Origin: Deltaproteobacteria bacterium
Lineage (GTDB): Bacteria; Desulfobacterota; Desulfarculia; Adiutricales; Adiutricaceae
Direction: 5' to 3'
Assembly: GCA_031288745.1 (NCBI GenBank)
Contig: JAITQT010000016.1
Span: 1-7,451, forward strand
DNA length: 7,451 nucleotides
Within the stretch, counting starts at the first letter, position 1. Each line of letters starts with the position of its first letter. Below are positions 1-6,408 of this stretch, piece by piece. The position numbers were made by a program, and so were the translations under genes. Under the pieces are notes generated by a model, which worked only from the letters and a program-made list of their open reading frames with translations, was not told the DNA's origin and did no database searches.

Positions 1-2
1 TG

Positions 3-101
3 GACCATCAATTAAAAAACATATGTTCTTCGTTTGAGTCTGAGGCAAAGGCTAAAATTGAAAGGTTGATACAGCAGCACGTTTCTCCAATGGAAGGCTG
101 A
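3..101 (+). CDS. 3' end of an unidentified protein (partial)
   Basis: An open frame enters from the left edge and ends at TGA 99-101, giving 32 residues. The segment is rich in Lys, Glu, Ala and Gln (for example EAKAKIERLIQQHV) and looks like a charged C-terminal helix rather than translated noise, but I do not recognise the family. No hairpin terminator follows; after the stop there is an A/T run and then repeat R1. Because the 5' part is outside the window, I cannot tell whether the gene is intact. It may equally be another decayed remnant. Confidence 0.35.
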   Translation, partial: DHQLKNICSSFESEAKAKIERLIQQHVSPMEG

Positions 102-129
102 AAATTTTTTTTAAGGTGCCTTGTAGTGT

Positions 130-262
130 TAATGTTAAAATTACTAAGCACCTACAGGGGGCTACATTGTTGTGGTATGTGTCGTCCCTTTCAATAGGCT
201 TGGCACCGCAACGTTCTCTCTTGTGAACGGGCCCTTAAACGTTCACATTTGTTAACGGACAC
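130..262. repeat. Repeat R1, copy A (~132 bp, two internal palindromes)
   Basis: This segment is nearly the same as 1496-1626, in the same orientation, with a 2-base indel (ccctttcaat against ccctcaat) and scattered substitutions. It starts at TAATG and ends at ACGGACAC. It contains two 16-bp imperfect palindromes 28 bp apart, GTTCTCTCTTGTGAAC at 213-228 and GTTCACATTTGTTAAC at 241-256. I see no conserved reading frame. Tandem GTTCAC-type half-sites next to a GTGTCC-like edge are reminiscent of the multiple terminal repeats at IS21-family ends, but no istA or istB remnant is visible, so that link is only a hypothesis. Confidence 0.85.
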
Positions 263-397
263 TTAAGCTAAAGAGTACGGACTAAAAATAGCCCCGTAAG
301 TAATCTAAAGTTTGGTCTGGCTTTAAAAGCTACTAAATCTCACCAAAAGAACTAAAAATTTAGGTTGCTGGCCTTAAGGTTATTGGTGGGTTTAAAT

Positions 398-486
398 TTG
401 GTAGAAGTTTTGTATAGGCGCTATTTGTTAGTCAGATATGCCCTACCCCTAAATATTGGTAGAAGTTTGCTATAGAGCGCCAATAG
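398..486. repeat. Two imperfect direct repeats, 58-bp period
   Basis: The string TTGGTAGAAGTTTTGTATAG at 398-417 recurs as TTGGTAGAAGTTTGCTATAG at 456-475. The similarity runs on through GGCGCTATTTG and AGCGCCAATAG. A shorter related piece, TGGTAGAAACTTT, lies near 1394. Only two clear units exist, so this is a local duplication and not an array. It sits just downstream (minus-strand sense) of the decayed gene at 508-721 and may be a duplicated part of its 3' end. Confidence 0.6.
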
Positions 487-507
487 AGTTTTTTCGGCCC
501 GATTGAT

Positions 508-721
508 TTAACCATGAGCCTTAAAGGCTTGACTAAGGTAGGTGTGGAGATCTGTTTTTAACCAACGATTGTAATTATTAACCGCTCTTTTGGGTTGAAA
601 AGTCATAAGGCCAACCACATGTTCACAGGGACAGGATTAATCATTAAGTTTGTAGAGGCGCTTTTCGCCTCAAAAACGATTGTTGATTAGCGACAAATCT
701 TTCTTCGCCCACTTTAATCAT
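508..721 (-). pseudogene. Decayed minus-strand gene, possibly a tyrosine recombinase/integrase
   Basis: Two protein-like minus-strand segments lie in different frames. The first runs from ATG 719-721 to a stop at 644-646 (25 residues, including GEERFVANQQSFLRRK). The second runs from ATG 604-606 to a stop at 508-510 (32 residues, including YNRWLKTDLHTYLSQAFKAHG without the last few residues). The frames differ by one base, so a frameshift separates them. The second segment resembles the helix just before the catalytic HxxR box of some phage-type integrases, where a HG is followed by the HSFR motif. Here no HxxR box and no catalytic Tyr can be found after it. The integrase reading is tentative; that this is broken coding DNA is more likely than the name. 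Confidence 0.25.
655..671. other. Small perfect hairpin
   Basis: GAGGCG, a 5-base CTTTT loop, then CGCCTC gives a 6-bp GC-rich stem. It is followed by an A-run rather than a T-run, so it is not a normal terminator on the plus strand. On the minus strand the T-run comes before the hairpin. It lies inside the decayed gene at 508-721 and may be chance or part of a former coding sequence. Confidence 0.4.
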
Positions 722-785
722 AAGACGTCTGAAGTTTTTTCAGTTTCGACCCCATGAAGAGCCAAGCAGTTAGATAAGTAAGAGA

Positions 786-897
786 TGATCGAAGCGCAAA
801 AACCTCTTAAAAGCAAAACAGTCTAATAAATTAACTAGTAATAAGAACATGTTACAAATTTAAGGACTGATAAAGGGGACTTTTTGCGCTTCGATCA
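786..897. mobile_element. MITE-like element, 112 bp, perfect 17-bp terminal inverted repeats
   Basis: The left end TGATCGAAGCGCAAAAA (786-802) is exactly the reverse complement of the right end (881-897). The pairing continues inward as CCTCTT (803-808) with AAGGGG (873-878) if two bases are bulged. The element is flanked by GAGA on both sides (782-785 and 898-901), which is what a 4-bp target duplication would look like. The interior has no reading frame. The 11-mer AAGCGCAAAAA in each end also occurs at 6808-6820, at the candidate left end of the ISAs1-type element, so this may be a non-autonomous derivative moved by a related transposase. A simple long hairpin RNA is the alternative. Confidence 0.55.
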
Positions 898-1495
898 GAG
901 ATTAGCTTTAAACTGGTCAGCCTAAACACCGGCAGTAAATATTCCCAATTGACATTTAATTTGTTCCGTTAGGATTTGTATTGGGCAATAAATCCGCCGT
1001 AAGGCCTTTATTGTTTGTGCCGTTTTTAGTTAGGTTTTTATTGGCTTGATAAACTCAAAAAAATGAATCTCTTTAGGGGCCAATCTCTATTGTTTTTGTA
1101 TTGGCTTCAAACGACCAAGCTCTTAAGCCTTGAACAGATAAGAAGGCTAAGCTTCTTATCTTAAGGGAGGGGGCCGGTAGGGGTACGACAGGATGTATTC
1201 ACCATTAAGCTTATAGCTCTGGTGAGCAATAGATCCAGTTTGAGCCTTTTGTTTATTACCAAAAAAAAGGGTCCACTTTTGTGAACGAAATTTTGAACTA
1301 CGTACCACCAAAAGTAGACCGCCTTGGTTAGCTTGCTAGTTAAATTTTCTGAACCGGTAACCTTCACCAAGTCTTTTTTTCACTACGTTGCGGCTGGTAG
1401 AAACTTTCGAGTTGTAATTAAGTTTTAGCATACTCTTAAGTTCTTTTAACGTTTCTACTTAGCTCAATGCTCTAACCATATATTTTAACTTTGAT
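898..1495. other. Non-coding stretch with hairpins and a lone IR
   Basis: I see no supportable gene here. Visible structures are: a hairpin at 986-1013 (CAATAAA pairing with TTTATTG around a GCC/GGC tip); a perfect 10-bp stem at 1136-1161 (AGATAAGAAG with CTTCTTATCT, 6-base loop); and the inverted repeat listed separately at 1270-1320. TATTGG-type strings recur near 979, 1039 and 1099. A 69-codon minus-strand open frame across 1161-1370 reads through these structures and shows no protein-like pattern. Short minus-strand pieces near 940-1050 look faintly coding but could not be joined or named. Confidence 0.5.
1270..1320. repeat. Inverted repeat carrying an R1-type palindrome
   Basis: GGTCCACTTTTG (1270-1281) pairs with CAAAAGTAGACC (1309-1320), 11 of 12 bases complementary across a 27-base gap. 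The left arm overlaps GTCCACTTTTGTGAAC (1271-1286), the fifth window copy of the 16-bp palindrome seen in pairs in R1. This may be the end of a decayed insertion sequence or a protein-binding site. Confidence 0.5.
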
Positions 1496-1626
1496 TAATG
1501 ATAAAATTACTAAGCTTCTATAGGGTTCTACATTGCTGCGGAATGTGTCGTCCCTCAATAGGCTTGGCACCGCAGCGTTCTCTCTTGTGAACGGGCCCTT
1601 AAACGGTCACATTTGTGAACAGACAC
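1496..1626. repeat. Repeat R1, copy B (~131 bp)
   Basis: Direct repeat of 130-262, running from TAATG to AGACAC. The centre, around GGCTTGGCACCGCA/CAGCG, and the GTGTCGTCCC string are the best conserved parts. The two 16-bp palindromes lie at 1577-1592 (GTTCTCTCTTGTGAAC) and 1605-1620 (GGTCACATTTGTGAAC), again exactly 28 bp apart. Flanks on both sides are unrelated to those of copy A, so the repeat is a discrete unit. Retained similarity within otherwise eroded DNA implies recent duplication or constraint. Confidence 0.85.
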
Positions 1627-1912
1627 CTATCGTAACCCCTATTTTCTATTAATTGTCAAATATAAAAGTTAAACAAAACTTAATGTATAATAAGCTATAA
1701 AAATAATTATAAATAATGTCAATAGTTTAGTTAAATAGTCCTACAAAAACTGCCTATTAAATCTTATTGATGACTTAATGAAATTGGAAGATTGAAGTCC
1801 TCGGTTATTTTTAGTAGGATAAAGATAGCCTATAGTGAAATTATCTCTTGTTATTTTTTTGATTGATACCAAAAACTAATAGAAAAATTAAAAACGTTTA
1901 TTTTTTATAGAA
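1627..1912. other. AT-rich spacer without a gene
   Basis: I see no open segment with protein-like content on either strand. The stretch is strongly AT-rich, with many TAA/TTA stops and homopolymer runs. It leads into the terminator-shaped hairpin at 1913-1945. Confidence 0.5.
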
Positions 1913-1945
1913 AACCAAAAAAGCCGCCTTAGCGGTTTTTTGGTT
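1913..1945. terminator. Rho-independent terminator, bidirectional shape
   Basis: AACCAAAAAAGCCGC pairs with GCGGTTTTTTGGTT around a CTTA loop, giving about 14 bp with one bulged G at 1923. The A-run before and T-run after the GC core are typical of terminators that work on both strands. The bulge suggests an originally perfect GCCGC/GCGGC stem that has lost a base. No intact gene now abuts it on either side, so it is probably a relic of a lost transcription unit. Confidence 0.65.
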
Positions 1946-2007
1946 AACTAAAACAAAAAAATATATCAAATTAAAATTCAAATAGCCATTTTTTTTAGGT
2001 AGGAATC

Positions 2008-2076
2008 TGTAACCTCACAAGGTCTCGTCAAGACCTTGTTTTACTTCCCGCTCGACTGAAGTTAAGGCCTAATATG
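2008..2076. repeat. Repeat R2, copy a (~69 bp, with hairpin)
   Basis: Shared with 6729-6801 from TGTAACC to CTAATATG, with small indels. It includes a hairpin, ACAAGGTCT (2017-2025) and AGACCTTGT (2031-2039), 9 bp perfect with loop CGTCA, followed by TTTTA, so it could act as a terminator on the plus strand. The common downstream part has CTCGACT and a CCTAATATG end. Intergenic position, hairpin and duplication make it REP-like. Only two copies are visible here. Confidence 0.75.
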
Positions 2077-2120
2077 GGCTAAAGGAAGCCATTAATCTCG
2101 TAATTTGAAAAATCCAATAA

Positions 2121-2348
2121 AGGCAACCTTACAGTATAGATCGTGCTGCTAAAATCTTAAAGCGCGATAGTCCTTTTGGAAGGGCTGGTGAACGAGTTTG
2201 GGACAGTCTATTTTGTCCAGACATAGACGGTTTATTTTATCAAAAAAAGACGGAAAATATTGTCCAGCTGGATATTACCAGCCAAAAGGATACCATTCTG
2301 GCCCGTTTTATCAGGAAAAAGTATACCACCTGTTCTCAAAAAAACTAA
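2121..2348 (+). pseudogene. Open remnant of an unidentified gene, no start codon
   Basis: The frame is open for 75 codons between TAA 2118-2120 and TAA 2346-2348, with no ATG and no usable GTG start near its beginning. The translation looks like real protein, with segments such as DRAAKILKRDSPFGRAGERVW and NIVQLDITSQKDTILARF in a hydrophilic mixed composition, but I cannot assign a family. No ribosome-binding site precedes it. It starts 45 bp after repeat R2a. I read it as an internal piece of a gene that has lost its 5' end. It could also be the frame-preserved end of a longer decayed gene. Confidence 0.35.
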
Positions 2349-2426
2349 ATATTACCTGATGGGACCTTAATCTTGTTCTGGGCCTAAAAATTTTACTTTT
2401 AGGGGAAAAAATAACTTAAATATCGT

Positions 2427-2564
2427 TTAGATAGTGGACCAGTTTGCCGTCATTGCTTGAACAAATTCTTCCAGCACAAACACCATCTCCCTCTGCCCTA
2501 GGCCTGGTCTATGGTACCATAGGCCAGCTTCCCGCCTTTTGTCACTTTTTGGTACTATAATGCT
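2427..2564 (-). pseudogene. Minus-strand gene remnant, unidentified
   Basis: The minus frame from 2564 to TAA 2427-2429 is open for 45 residues and looks protein-like, with segments RREAGLWYHRPGLGQRE and MVFVLEEFVQAMTANW. Further upstream, on the same strand, another frame holds GRVKREKLQALTAQ (around 2590-2635), which suggests one gene broken by frameshifts. I do not recognise it. The plus strand is also open over part of this span because of the 24-bp palindrome at 2504-2527, so strand choice rests on composition only. Confidence 0.25.
2504..2527. repeat. 24-bp near-perfect palindrome
   Basis: CTGGTCTATGGT (2504-2515) is directly followed by its reverse complement with one T-G wobble, ACCATAGGCCAG (2516-2527). 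There is no spacer, so it would form a cruciform or a dyad protein site centred on GGTACC. It overlaps the remnant at 2427-2564 and has no second copy in the window. Confidence 0.6.
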
Positions 2565-2820
2565 CTAAATACTCAATTGCATTGTGCCGTTAAGGCCTGC
2601 AGTTTTTCTCGCTTTACCCTTCCGAACCTTCCATCCTCCCCCTCAATTTTCTGATTAAAATCATTCAGACATTTTAAAAATTTAATATTATTATAATAGT
2701 TATTTGAAATACTTTTTCGCATAAATAATGCTATATCTATCATAAATACTAAAATTTAAGTAGAGGACATGGTTAGATTTTAAGCAAAAGTTTTTTTCAA
2801 CATACACTAATAACCTTTAA
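2565..2820. other. AT-rich spacer
   Basis: No intact gene is visible. The left part may hold more of the minus-strand remnant (2590-2635). From about 2660 on the sequence is almost only A and T, with TATAAT-like strings near 2690-2700 that are too common in this composition to call a promoter. Confidence 0.4.
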
Positions 2821-2970
2821 TTGAAGGCAATTTTCTTTGATAAACGAGAGGAAAGTAATAAATTATATAACCTTCAAGGTGGTTCACTTTTACTGCGCGA
2901 AAACCATAAAAATCTAGGAAAAAACTGGCCACCTTTCATTGAGCAAGCCCACTTATGGGTAAGAGCTTAA
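2821..2970 (+). pseudogene. Short open remnant (49 codons), unidentified
   Basis: The frame is open from TTG 2821 to TAA 2968-2970. The translation includes FFDKREESNKLYNLQGG and KNWPPFIEQAHLWVR, with several Trp and Pro residues that are unlikely in random AT-rich DNA. There is no convincing Shine-Dalgarno sequence. In another frame, ATG 2955 opens a further piece (SLKKLKSFSLFLDVDF) ending near 3027, consistent with a frameshifted gene. The family is not recognised. It could also be chance. Confidence 0.22.
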
Positions 2971-3442
2971 GCCTCAAAAAATTAAAGAGCTTTTCCTTAT
3001 TTCTAGACGTGGATTTTAATTTAACTTAATCCCCCCTCTTCGATCAGCTTCGACCAGCTAGCCAAAATCATGCCTTCAGCTTAAAGGTAAATTCTCGCTA
3101 AAATTATACTCTTTTTAGCCCTATAGCCAAGACTTGACAGGTAAGAGCCTCAAGTTATTTGGTCCTATTTGGTGAAAAAAATTAATGGCCAGTTTTAGGA
3201 GGCTATTTAAGTTTAAAGCTCAATTTATAATTAATAAAAACAATAAGTTAGCAATAAAAACTAGAGCCTTAAGCACAAAAGCAAAATTGATGCCAAAAAA
3301 TTTGAATAGAAAAGGCTCGATATTGATCAATATTTAATGAAATTCTATATTACTATATAAAAAGATAACTAATAGAATGTTAAAGATTTAAAATATAGGT
3401 TTATAAATAGTTCGGATTTTAAGAGTAAAAGTTCGAAAATAA
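2971..3442. other. Gene-free stretch with a tandem decamer
   Basis: Apart from the tail of the preceding remnant I find no supportable gene. CTTCGATCAG and CTTCGACCAG stand in tandem at 3038-3057. The first is identical to ten bases at the right edge of the MITE-like element (889-898). The rest is AT-rich with frequent stops. Confidence 0.4.
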
Positions 3443-4030
3443 CATTCGAGGGCCGTTAAACTTATAGCTGGACTTGAAGCGCTCAAAAAATTAATTATTA
3501 CTGGAATTGCAGCTAAAAATTTCTTTCGTTTAGCAAGAAAAAAAGAGCAAACGTAACAATAGTTTTTTTTAAAATTTTATGCTGCTTGATTTCCACTATC
3601 CTCGCCAGGCAGCTAAAGAGGCTTTTTACATAAATAGGTATTTAATGATTTTTAACGAAAAATTGAATTGGAATGTCGACTTTAAATAGAGCTAAAACTT
3701 TTAGGCATGACTAAACGGGAAGCAAGTCGGTTGCTCATTTTTTCTAAAAATTTTAGAGAGAAAATGATTCAGCTATATGACTTCAGTCCCAATTTTAGCT
3801 TTGGGGCCAGAAGAGCGAGAGGCATAAGATTAAAAGATCTCAAAAAAAATATTTTTTACAATTTCGTTTAATTTTGACAAAACTACCGTTTGGGAGAAGG
3901 GCCTAAAAAAAAGGCAATTGATTTAATAAAATTTCTTAAAAAATCCGACGAAAAAAGGTATTTTCATTTCGGTCAAATCGTAAACGAGAAAAAAAAGAAT
4001 TTTTTTAAAAGGAGCAATTTTTTTTTGTAA
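3443..4030 (+). pseudogene. Decayed forward-strand gene(s), unidentified
   Basis: Several open pieces lie on the plus strand, most in one frame: 3443-3556 (VKLIAGLEALKKLIITGIAA), 3686-3871 (IELKLLGMTKREASRLL and YDFSPNFSFGARRARG), then after stops at 3869 and 3875 a run to TAA 4028 (GPKKKAIDLIKFLKKSDEKR, HFGQIVNEKKK). A piece in another frame, 3579-3689 (LDFHYPRQAAKEAFYINRY), bridges a gap. Preservation of one frame over nearly 600 bp with point stops and poly-A slips is what a pseudogene looks like. The poly-A tracts of 8 at 3842-3849 and 3905-3912 are likely slip sites. I could not name the protein. It may contain more than one former gene. Confidence 0.4.
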
Positions 4031-4147
4031 AGCACTATCTTGCCAAAAGTATTAATTTTTTCTAGAAAAAAAATCTGGGAAGGACCTTTGGACGTGTTTC
4101 TTTTTTCTATTAAAATCTTGACTTTCTTGAGATTAAGCGTATTATGA
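4031..4147 (+). pseudogene. Possible scpA remnant (condensin kleisin subunit, N-terminus)
   Basis: This is an open 38-codon segment in the same frame as the preceding remnant, from just after TAA 4028-4030 to TGA 4145-4147. Its centre reads KIWEGPLDVFLFSIKIL. ScpA proteins, the kleisin of the SMC-ScpAB chromosome condensation complex, start with a short strand followed by a very conserved FEGPLDLLLxLIxK motif, and about 9 of 12 positions agree here. The next expected motif (DIYDIPI) is not preserved, no start codon or ribosome-binding site is visible, and no scpB-like sequence follows. If correct, an otherwise widely conserved gene is dead here or has a second copy elsewhere. A chance match cannot be excluded. 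Confidence 0.3.
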
Positions 4148-4162
4148 GAAATAATTCTAACA

Positions 4163-4259
4163 GCGCCCCGCGTTCGCTAGGCTAACGCTCTTAAATCGCG
4201 GTGCGCAAGGATTACTATGGATTGGTCGCCAGGTAAGCAGTCTGGTTAAAGTAATCTTG
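4163..4259. ncRNA. Two adjacent hairpins, the first GC-rich; possible structured RNA
   Basis: The first hairpin pairs GCGC, a mismatch and CCGCG (4163-4172) with CGCGG, a mismatch and GCGC (4197-4206). The second starts on the next base: CAAGGATTACT (4206-4216) with AGTAATCTTG (4250-4259), one bulged G, and an inner CCAG (4229-4232)/CTGG (4242-4245) step. The first hairpin stands out from strongly AT-rich surroundings. I see no tRNA cloverleaf and no known RNA family, and no T-run follows. It may be a relic RNA, a repeat, or a chance fold. Confidence 0.2.
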
Positions 4260-4709
4260 GGCCTCAATCTTTCGATAGCTTTAGGGTTTAATCCTCGGCT
4301 TAAAAGTTTAGAGGTCTTAAAGCCATAGTCTATCTTTAGTGTTTATATGGCATAAACTTTTCTCCTCTTTGCGGTTGGTAGGCCAAAAGACCCTATCGTT
4401 GCCAAATCCAAATCTGACAGGTCAAGGGTTTTTATCCATACTCTAGGGGACCCTAAATGCCACAAAAAAAAGGGCGCTATGGGATAAAAGAGGGTGTTTC
4501 TAGCTAAAAAACCGAAATTAGCGGCTAAGATTCTAAACCAGGCGCAAATGCCTTTAAGACGTAGGCCTATTAGAACGCCACTAGACAATCGTAGCCTTAA
4601 TAGATGTAAGGTTTAAGGTGGTAGGTCTTACTAAATAAAATCAATATATTTTCGACGCTAAAGAAAAACTTAGGTTACCTACGCTGCTTTCGCCAGGAAA
4701 ATTTCTGGT

Positions 4710-5171
4710 CTAAAAAACCCGGTCTAATAAATTATGACCAGCCAATTCTCGCCAGCCTGGGCCGATGGGTGGGTTAGGTATCAACGAACTTAAGTAGACT
4801 CCCATGGTTTTCCAATAGGTTATCCAACAAAGGCGCAGATTGATTTAAAGCCGGATACTAGTCTTTGGTTACCAGAATTAAAATCAAATTAAGCCATATA
4901 GGCTATGTACTCGTCCTGCTAGAGGCTATTTTGATATTGCAACGAAGATCAGCGAAATTTGTGGTTTACCTCCTAAATTCTGATCGAGTATTAAAAAGCC
5001 TACGGATACGAATATAAGTCTCTCTTACCCAATAAGACTTAATTAAGTCTTCGGGTTGAGCCGCAACCTTATAGACTCAACGATGGCCTCAGAGGCCCTT
5101 TTATTAGCTGCCTTCTTCGCTTGTTCTTAGGATTTTAAGGAGGCTTCTGAAAGATCAGATAGTGCGCTCGA
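4710..5171 (-). pseudogene. Decayed minus-strand gene, unidentified
   Basis: One minus-strand frame gives protein-like pieces separated by stops and no net frame change: 5043-5171 (LSDLSEASLKS, stop at 5127-5129, then EQAKKAANKRASEAIVESIR), a hydrophobic part around 4925-5020 (RLIFVSVGFLILDQNLGGK, ISLIFVAIS), and 4710-4805 (MGVYLSSLIPNPPIGPGW). The Ala/Lys-rich part would be a coiled coil and the hydrophobic parts could be membrane segments. I do not recognise a family. A separate 81-codon frame at 4343-4588 (minus, TTG start) is open downstream and might belong to the same decayed gene, but its composition is unconvincing. Stops are numerous, so the gene died long ago if it was one. Confidence 0.28.
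5034..5051. repeat. 18-bp perfect palindrome
   Basis: AAGACTTAATTAAGTCTT is its own reverse complement. It is framed by ACCC (5027-5030) and GGGT (5053-5056), so a hairpin with an internal loop is possible. It sits over the stop end of a minus-strand remnant. No T-run follows, so it is not a standard terminator; a dyad protein site or chance are the alternatives. Confidence 0.5.
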
Positions 5172-5670
5172 TTAGTCTGAAAAATAATGAGTTCAATGCT
5201 AGAGTCAAAATTTAACCTCCTGAATAGTTACATATTGATAGCAAAACTTAAGCATTCCAGAGCGATCTAGCGTGCCTCAGATTTTTTCAAGGCCAGGATT
5301 TTTAATTAGAGCTTAAACAACGTTGGCTCGTAACCTTTTAGGCCTTAGTCCTAATATAGTTAAGGGAGCTAAAAGGTTTTTATAATCTCTTTTTTAGATT
5401 TTAAACTAAGAAACGTTCGTCCATAAGAGCCTAATTTACGTTTATTTATGCCTCTTTTATTATTTCACCGTCATAGGCAAATGGCCTTTAGGTTATCTTT
5501 ATTCTGTTCGCTGCTTTTTAAGCCCTTGATTTTAGATCGGGCCTAAGGTTTAAGGGGTCAGGTCTGCGAGTTTTTTGGCTTTTTACAAGCTTTACAGGCT
5601 GTATCTAGTATTAGTTGGTTTTTATTTGTTCGTACCTCGCGCTTTTGGTACGGTTTTTTTGGTGATGTCT
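5172..5670. other. Region upstream of the TetR gene, no gene seen
   Basis: I find no supportable gene. Up to about 5575 the stretch is broken by stops on both strands. From 5575 the tetR frame is open but probably untranslated (see the regulator entry). I could not identify a clean sigma-70 promoter: TTGATT at 5526-5531 lacks a good -10 box. TetR proteins usually bind a dyad in this position, but no clear inverted repeat is seen just upstream of the start. Confidence 0.4.
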
Positions 5671-6408
5671 ATGATCAAACAGTCCGCCCTTAATTTGAAA
5701 TATAAGATCTTCGGCGAAATCGTCCCCTTACCTTTATTTGATGACGTTTCAAAGACAAAAGAGCTTATTATACTCGAATCCACCATTTTATTTGCCAAAC
5801 GCGGTTACGACTCAGTCTCAATCAGGGATATAGCTGCGGCTATAGGAGTAAAGCCCTCTTCGCTGTACAATCATTTTGATAGTAAAGAAGCCATTTTTGA
5901 TATGGTAGTAAAGCATGCTGAAGACCTTTATTTGCTTTACTTTAAAGCCCTCGACGATATGCTTTCTTCCACAACTACCTTTTCAGAAGCCTTGGATATT
6001 ATCTTTCTTGAACCCATAAAGATGTCCAATACTTTCACTTGCTACGCCTTTTCCTTAATTCAGACCGAGCAATTTAGAGACAGCCGCTCTTCTCAGGTCT
6101 ACTGCGATACTTTTCTCGATTACAGCATCAGTTTCTTTAAAAATTGGTTTAATGAGTTCATTAGCTGGGGTATTTGTCGGCCCTTTGACACCAAACTCGT
6201 GGCTACCATTATCGTTCAAAGCTCCCATCAAGGTATCAATCTTCGGGTCCACGAATACTTAAATCACAAGGCCCCTTTTTCTTTCGCCGAAATGTTTAGT
6301 AGCCTTAAGGCTTTTATCATGAACGTAGCCTGCCCTGAGAGTGATGAAAGGCCGTTGATAGAGCCTAAAAACACGGGTATCTTGGCGAAGATGCGCTTAG
6401 GAGAATAG
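5671..6408 (+). CDS. TetR/AcrR-family transcriptional regulator
   Basis: This is a 245-residue DNA-binding regulator, expected to act as a dimer in the cytoplasm and to leave its operator when a ligand fills the C-terminal domain. The N-terminal TetR domain is plain: LFAKRGYDSVSIRDIA begins at about residue 40, and the helix-turn-helix IRDIAAAIGVKPSSLYNHF (about 51-69) is followed by the family's SKEAIFDMV. The helical ligand domain (about 75-220) has no motif naming its ligand. The length is a little above the usual 190-230 because of about 26 extra residues before the domain. I chose ATG 5671 because GGTGAT (5661-5666) matches the extended anti-Shine-Dalgarno four bases upstream. ATG 5665 and TTG 5575 are in frame; the longest form would add a hydrophobic leader unlike this family. 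The frame has no damage, in contrast to everything around it. No intact target gene adjoins it. Confidence 0.93.
   Translation: MIKQSALNLKYKIFGEIVPLPLFDDVSKTKELIILESTILFAKRGYDSVSIRDIAAAIGVKPSSLYNHFDSKEAIFDMVVKHAEDLYLLYFKALDDMLSSTTTFSEALDIIFLEPIKMSNTFTCYAFSLIQTEQFRDSRSSQVYCDTFLDYSISFFKNWFNEFISWGICRPFDTKLVATIIVQSSHQGINLRVHEYLNHKAPFSFAEMFSSLKAFIMNVACPESDERPLIEPKNTGILAKMRLGE

Noticed and set aside
398..486. Possible CRISPR repeat-spacer unit
   Set aside because: Only two imperfect copies with 58-bp period, no third unit and no cas genes.
949..975. TTGACA box as a promoter (also at 3134-3139 and 3873-3878)
   Set aside because: No acceptable -10 hexamer at 16-18 bp; such boxes are expected by chance in AT-rich DNA.
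1161..1370. 69-codon minus-strand open frame
   Set aside because: It runs through a hairpin and an inverted repeat, has no ribosome-binding site and shows no protein-like pattern.
3579..3689. Resemblance of LDFHYPRQAAKEAFYINRY to the RecG HFP...RL motif
   Set aside because: The helicase motifs that should follow (such as GDVGSGKT) are absent and the match is too short.
4163..4259. tRNA or degenerate tRNA
   Set aside because: No cloverleaf, no TTCRANN loop in the right place and no CCA end; only two simple hairpins.
4343..4588. 81-codon minus-strand open frame with TTG start
   Set aside because: No ribosome-binding site and no recognisable motif; it may be part of a decayed gene, so it is mentioned only under 4710-5171.
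6055..6252. Minus-strand open frame inside the TetR gene
   Set aside because: Shadow of the regulator's coding strand, which has a clear domain match.
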